Shown in pieces: positions 6,005 to 8,078 of a stretch of DNA of 8,078 nucleotides. How positions within the stretch are numbered: the first letter of the stretch is position 1; each line of letters opens with the position of its first letter. Both the position numbers and the translations under genes were made by a program. Below the pieces are notes generated by a model. The model ran no database searches. It worked only from the letters and a program-made list of their open reading frames with translations, and had not been told where the DNA came from. Source of the stretch: Gordonia sp. (in: high G+C Gram-positive bacteria) (GTDB lineage: Bacteria; Actinomycetota; Actinomycetes; Mycobacteriales; Mycobacteriaceae); assembly GCA_030152405.1 (NCBI GenBank), contig JASLJL010000477.1, positions 1-8,078 of the forward strand. The letters are read 5' to 3'.

Positions 6005-7264
6005 ATGACACTCACCGACGTCCGCACCAATACGTCAGCCTCCACCTACCTCGAACCGCCGACGGCCGACCGCGACGCCCTGTTCGCCCGCTTCTCTCCC
6101 CTCTTCGCACAGATCGCGGAGGGCAACACGGCTCGCGAACGCGATCGTGTGTTCCCCCACGAGCAGGTCACGCTCCTGAAGGACGCGGGGTTCGGAGTGC
6201 TCCGAGTCCCCGAGTCTCGCGGCGGGTCCGGCGCGTCCCTCGAGCAGACGTTCGCTCTTCTCGCCGCGCTCGCCGAAGCCGACCCGAACGTGGCACACGT
6301 GTGGCGAAATCACCTGGCGTTCGTGGAAGACCGTCTCAACGCACGCCCGTCGGCCGGCAACGACCGGTGGATCGACCGTTTCCTGTCGGGCGACTTCGTC
6401 GGGGGCGGATGGACCGAGGCCAACAACGGCACGTTCGCGACGATCGCGACCACCGTCCGTCGCGACGAGGACCGCTTCCGCGTGACCGGCGCCAAGTTTT
6501 ACGCGACCGGCAGCCTGTACGCCGACTGGCTCGACGTCATCGGTCGAACCGACGACGGCGCACTCCTGACCGCGCTCGTGCGACGCGACGACCCCGGAGT
6601 CACCCTCACCGACGACTGGAACGGTTTCGGTCAGCAGACCACTGCGAGTGGGAGCGCGACCTACGACGGCGCACTCGCACATCCCGACGACGTGTTCGAC
6701 GTCTCCGACCGGTTCGTCTACCAGGGCCACTTCTATCAGGTCGCCATCCTCGCGGTGCTCGCCGGAATCACCGCGGCCGCCCTCCGAGACGGGATCGGCG
6801 CACTGCGGGCCCGCGGTCGCAACTATCCGCACGGGCTCGATGCCGTCCCCGCGAAGGACGCGCAGTTGTTGCAGGTGATCGGGCAGGTGTCTGCCGACCG
6901 CTTCTCCGCCGACGCCGCTCTCGCCGCCGTGTCCCGGTCCCTCGACGAGCTGGCGGCGGCGCACGCCGACGACGACCGCGACGCCAGGTCGGCACTCACG
7001 ATCGCCGCGCAGGTCGCCACCGATCACGCTCAACTCGTCATCGTCGACGCATCGCTGCACGCCACGACCACGATCTTCGACGCGCTCGGCGCATCAGGGG
7101 TGTCCACCGAGCGAGCCCTCGACCGCCACTGGCGCAACGCTCGCACGCTCGCCTCGCACAATCCGCGTGTGTACAAGGCCCGGGTGATCGGCGACTGGCT
7201 CGTCAACGGCGTCGACCCGGTGCCGAACCTGTCGGCGGCCGGACGTGGAGGACAGGGAAATTGA
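6005..7264 (+). CDS. Flavin monooxygenase of acyl-CoA dehydrogenase fold (DszC/SfnB-like)
   Basis: A 419-residue protein of acyl-CoA dehydrogenase fold. The N-terminal helical domain includes LKDAGFGVLRVPESRGGSGA (58-77), the middle beta domain holds GWTEANNG and VTGAKFYATGSLYADWL (160-176), and the C-terminal helices carry HWRNARTLASHNPRVYK (375-391) before GDWLVNG. The His-Trp-Arg-Asn-Ala-Arg-Thr block marks the group of DszC (dibenzothiophene monooxygenase), SfnB and related enzymes, which use reduced FMN and oxygen to oxidise S, N or C atoms and do not dehydrogenate acyl-CoA. A usual Glu base of acyl-CoA dehydrogenases was not identified. His103 and His385 are candidate active-site residues by position (inference). 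It would need reduced flavin from a partner reductase, not certain in this window. ATG at 6005 is preceded by GAAGGA with a short spacing. It lies 24 bases after the acetyltransferase gene and overlaps the next gene (TTGA). Confidence 0.92.
   Translation: MTLTDVRTNTSASTYLEPPTADRDALFARFSPLFAQIAEGNTARERDRVFPHEQVTLLKDAGFGVLRVPESRGGSGASLEQTFALLAALAEADPNVAHVWRNHLAFVEDRLNARPSAGNDRWIDRFLSGDFVGGGWTEANNGTFATIATTVRRDEDRFRVTGAKFYATGSLYADWLDVIGRTDDGALLTALVRRDDPGVTLTDDWNGFGQQTTASGSATYDGALAHPDDVFDVSDRFVYQGHFYQVAILAVLAGITAAALRDGIGALRARGRNYPHGLDAVPAKDAQLLQVIGQVSADRFSADAALAAVSRSLDELAAAHADDDRDARSALTIAAQVATDHAQLVIVDASLHATTTIFDALGASGVSTERALDRHWRNARTLASHNPRVYKARVIGDWLVNGVDPVPNLSAAGRGGQGN
7247..7252 (+). promoter_or_regulatory. 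Ribosome binding site for the TTG start at 7261
   Basis: GGAGGA lies eight bases before TTG at 7261, within the last codons of the monooxygenase gene. This strong site, together with the TTGA stop/start overlap, supports an unusual TTG start for the next gene, whose frame is otherwise open from 5854. Confidence 0.75.
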
Positions 7265-8076
7265 CCGCGCCCTACCTCGCCCTCGCACTCACCGGGCGGC
7301 ACGTGATCGACCTCGTCGCAGACCCGTCGACCCGGGCCCGCTGGGACCGGCTCCCCCTCGCGTTCACCATCGTCGGCGTCGACCGACTCGACGTCGCGTC
7401 GACCGGACCGACCCTGGAACCCACGGTCGCGGCCACCTTCCTCACCGCGTCCACCGACACCGCACGAGTGGTGGCGCCCGTCGACCTGCGTCGTGATCAC
7501 CCGTACAACCTCGCCAGACGTTCCGCGTCGGCGGGACTGCTGTCGAGCGGGCGCACCGGCATCGTGTTCGGCGATCACCCCGAGGTACACGACGCGGTGT
7601 CCGCCGAACGGGCGCTCGAACGCTCCTGGCCACACGACGCCGTGATCGCCGATCGCGGCTCGGGCGTCTTCGTGCAGTCCGACCGCATCACCCGTGTCGA
7701 CGCCACGGGCGTGTACTCCATCGCGGGACCGCTCACGGTGCCGGAGCCGGCGTCGGGCGCTTCGGTGATCGTATGGGCGGGAATGGGTCCGGCGCCGTCG
7801 AACGCCGACCTCGTCGTCGGCGCGAACGGTGAGATACGGCGTGCCGGGAGCGATGATCAGGCTACGGGGATCGTCGGAACACTGCTCGCCGCGCCGGACC
7901 TGACCGTCGTCGAGCTCCTCGACCTCGCCGTCGAGAGACTGCGTCACGCAGAACCGATCGGCCCCGGTCCCCTCCGCACCGTGCTGGACCTGCCGCTGCC
8001 CGAGCGAGACGCAGGTCCGGCAGCCTTCCCCACTCCCGTCGTGGGCGGCGCGCCGGCACGGGAGATCGCATCATGA
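7261..8076 (+). CDS. Short, divergent NtaA/SnaA/DszA-type (luciferase-like) flavin monooxygenase homologue
   Basis: A 271-residue protein with several signatures of the NtaA/SnaA/DszA group of luciferase-like monooxygenases, in the right order: LEPTVAATFL (52-61), HPYNLARRSAS (80-90), LLSSGRTG (93-100), SWPHDAVIADRGSGVF (122-137), and YSIAGPLTVPEP (152-163) followed by VIVWAG. Usual members are about 440 residues and read [22 protein letters not shown] at the second and third of these. Here the Trp-Asn after the Gly-Arg motif is replaced by Ile-Val, and segments seem to be lost from the N-terminus, middle and C-terminal half of the barrel. It may not bind FMN itself and could be a non-catalytic subunit or regulator, or a shrunken enzyme with a new role (inference). 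No frameshift or internal stop is seen, and codon use is like its neighbours, so decay is unlikely. TTG at 7261 is chosen for the GGAGGA site and the overlap with the upstream stop. Confidence 0.82.
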   Translation: MTAPYLALALTGRHVIDLVADPSTRARWDRLPLAFTIVGVDRLDVASTGPTLEPTVAATFLTASTDTARVVAPVDLRRDHPYNLARRSASAGLLSSGRTGIVFGDHPEVHDAVSAERALERSWPHDAVIADRGSGVFVQSDRITRVDATGVYSIAGPLTVPEPASGASVIVWAGMGPAPSNADLVVGANGEIRRAGSDDQATGIVGTLLAAPDLTVVELLDLAVERLRHAEPIGPGPLRTVLDLPLPERDAGPAAFPTPVVGGAPAREIAS

Positions 8077-8078
8077 GC
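8073..8078 (+). CDS. Start of the next operon gene (cut by window end)
   Basis: ATG AGC at 8073-8078 overlaps the preceding stop codon as ATGA, and GGAG at 8061-8064 lies eight bases upstream. The same arrangement is used at three earlier junctions, so a further operon gene very likely starts here. Only Met-Ser is visible and the product is unknown. A full-length luciferase-like monooxygenase or a flavin reductase would fit the context (inference). Confidence 0.6.

Noticed and set aside
6035..7060. A 341-codon minus-strand frame opposite the DszC-like gene.
   Set aside because: It is an antisense shadow; the plus strand shows family motifs throughout.
5854..7260. A 740-codon plus frame that would extend the luciferase-like homologue far upstream.
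   Set aside because: Its first part is an Arg/Pro-rich out-of-frame reading of the monooxygenase gene; similarity begins only after TTG 7261, where a strong ribosome site lies.
7261..8076. The short luciferase-like gene as a pseudogene.
   Set aside because: No internal stop or frameshift is seen, codon use matches its neighbours, and start and stop overlaps with both neighbours are precise.

Overview
The window is GC-rich DNA (codon third positions strongly G/C, GTG and TTG starts, tightly packed genes) of an actinobacterium. The dGTPase-like and Eis-like proteins resemble, from memory, those of mycobacteria and relatives, so I infer the order Mycobacteriales (a Gordonia-, Williamsia- or Rhodococcus-like genus). 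No rRNA, tRNA, CRISPR array or insertion sequence was seen. The longest stretch without a gene is 255 bases.

Left part (1-2430). A major facilitator superfamily transporter, cut at its 5' end, runs rightward and stops at 614. On the other strand, reading leftward, lie a cold-shock-domain protein with a long Arg/Asp/Gly-rich tail (2430-1915) and, 43 bases downstream, a dGTPase-like HD-domain triphosphohydrolase (1871-615). The dGTPase and transporter stop codons abut with no base between them. These genes look like chromosomal housekeeping or core genes.

Middle (2431-2685). A divergent intergenic region holds the ribosome binding site of the cold-shock gene, a GC-rich 7-bp hairpin and a small palindrome. 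I could not place a convincing promoter in it.

Right part (2686-8078). A rightward, evidently co-transcribed run of genes: an alpha/beta hydrolase of the monoacylglycerol-lipase type; an unrecognised 423-residue protein with nitroreductase-like features; an Eis-family N-acetyltransferase; a DszC/SfnB-type flavin monooxygenase of acyl-CoA dehydrogenase fold; a strikingly short relative of the NtaA/SnaA/DszA flavin monooxygenases; and the first two codons of a further gene. Four of the five junctions are 4-base stop/start overlaps (GTGA, ATGA, TTGA, ATGA) and the fifth is a 24-base gap, so translation is probably coupled along the run.

The combination of hydrolase, acetyltransferase and two kinds of reduced-flavin-dependent monooxygenase suggests a catabolic or scavenging pathway, or a tailoring pathway, for an ester-, amine- or sulfur-containing compound. 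The substrate cannot be read from the sequence. This operon is the part most likely to be undescribed, above all the miniature flavin monooxygenase homologue and the nitroreductase-like protein.
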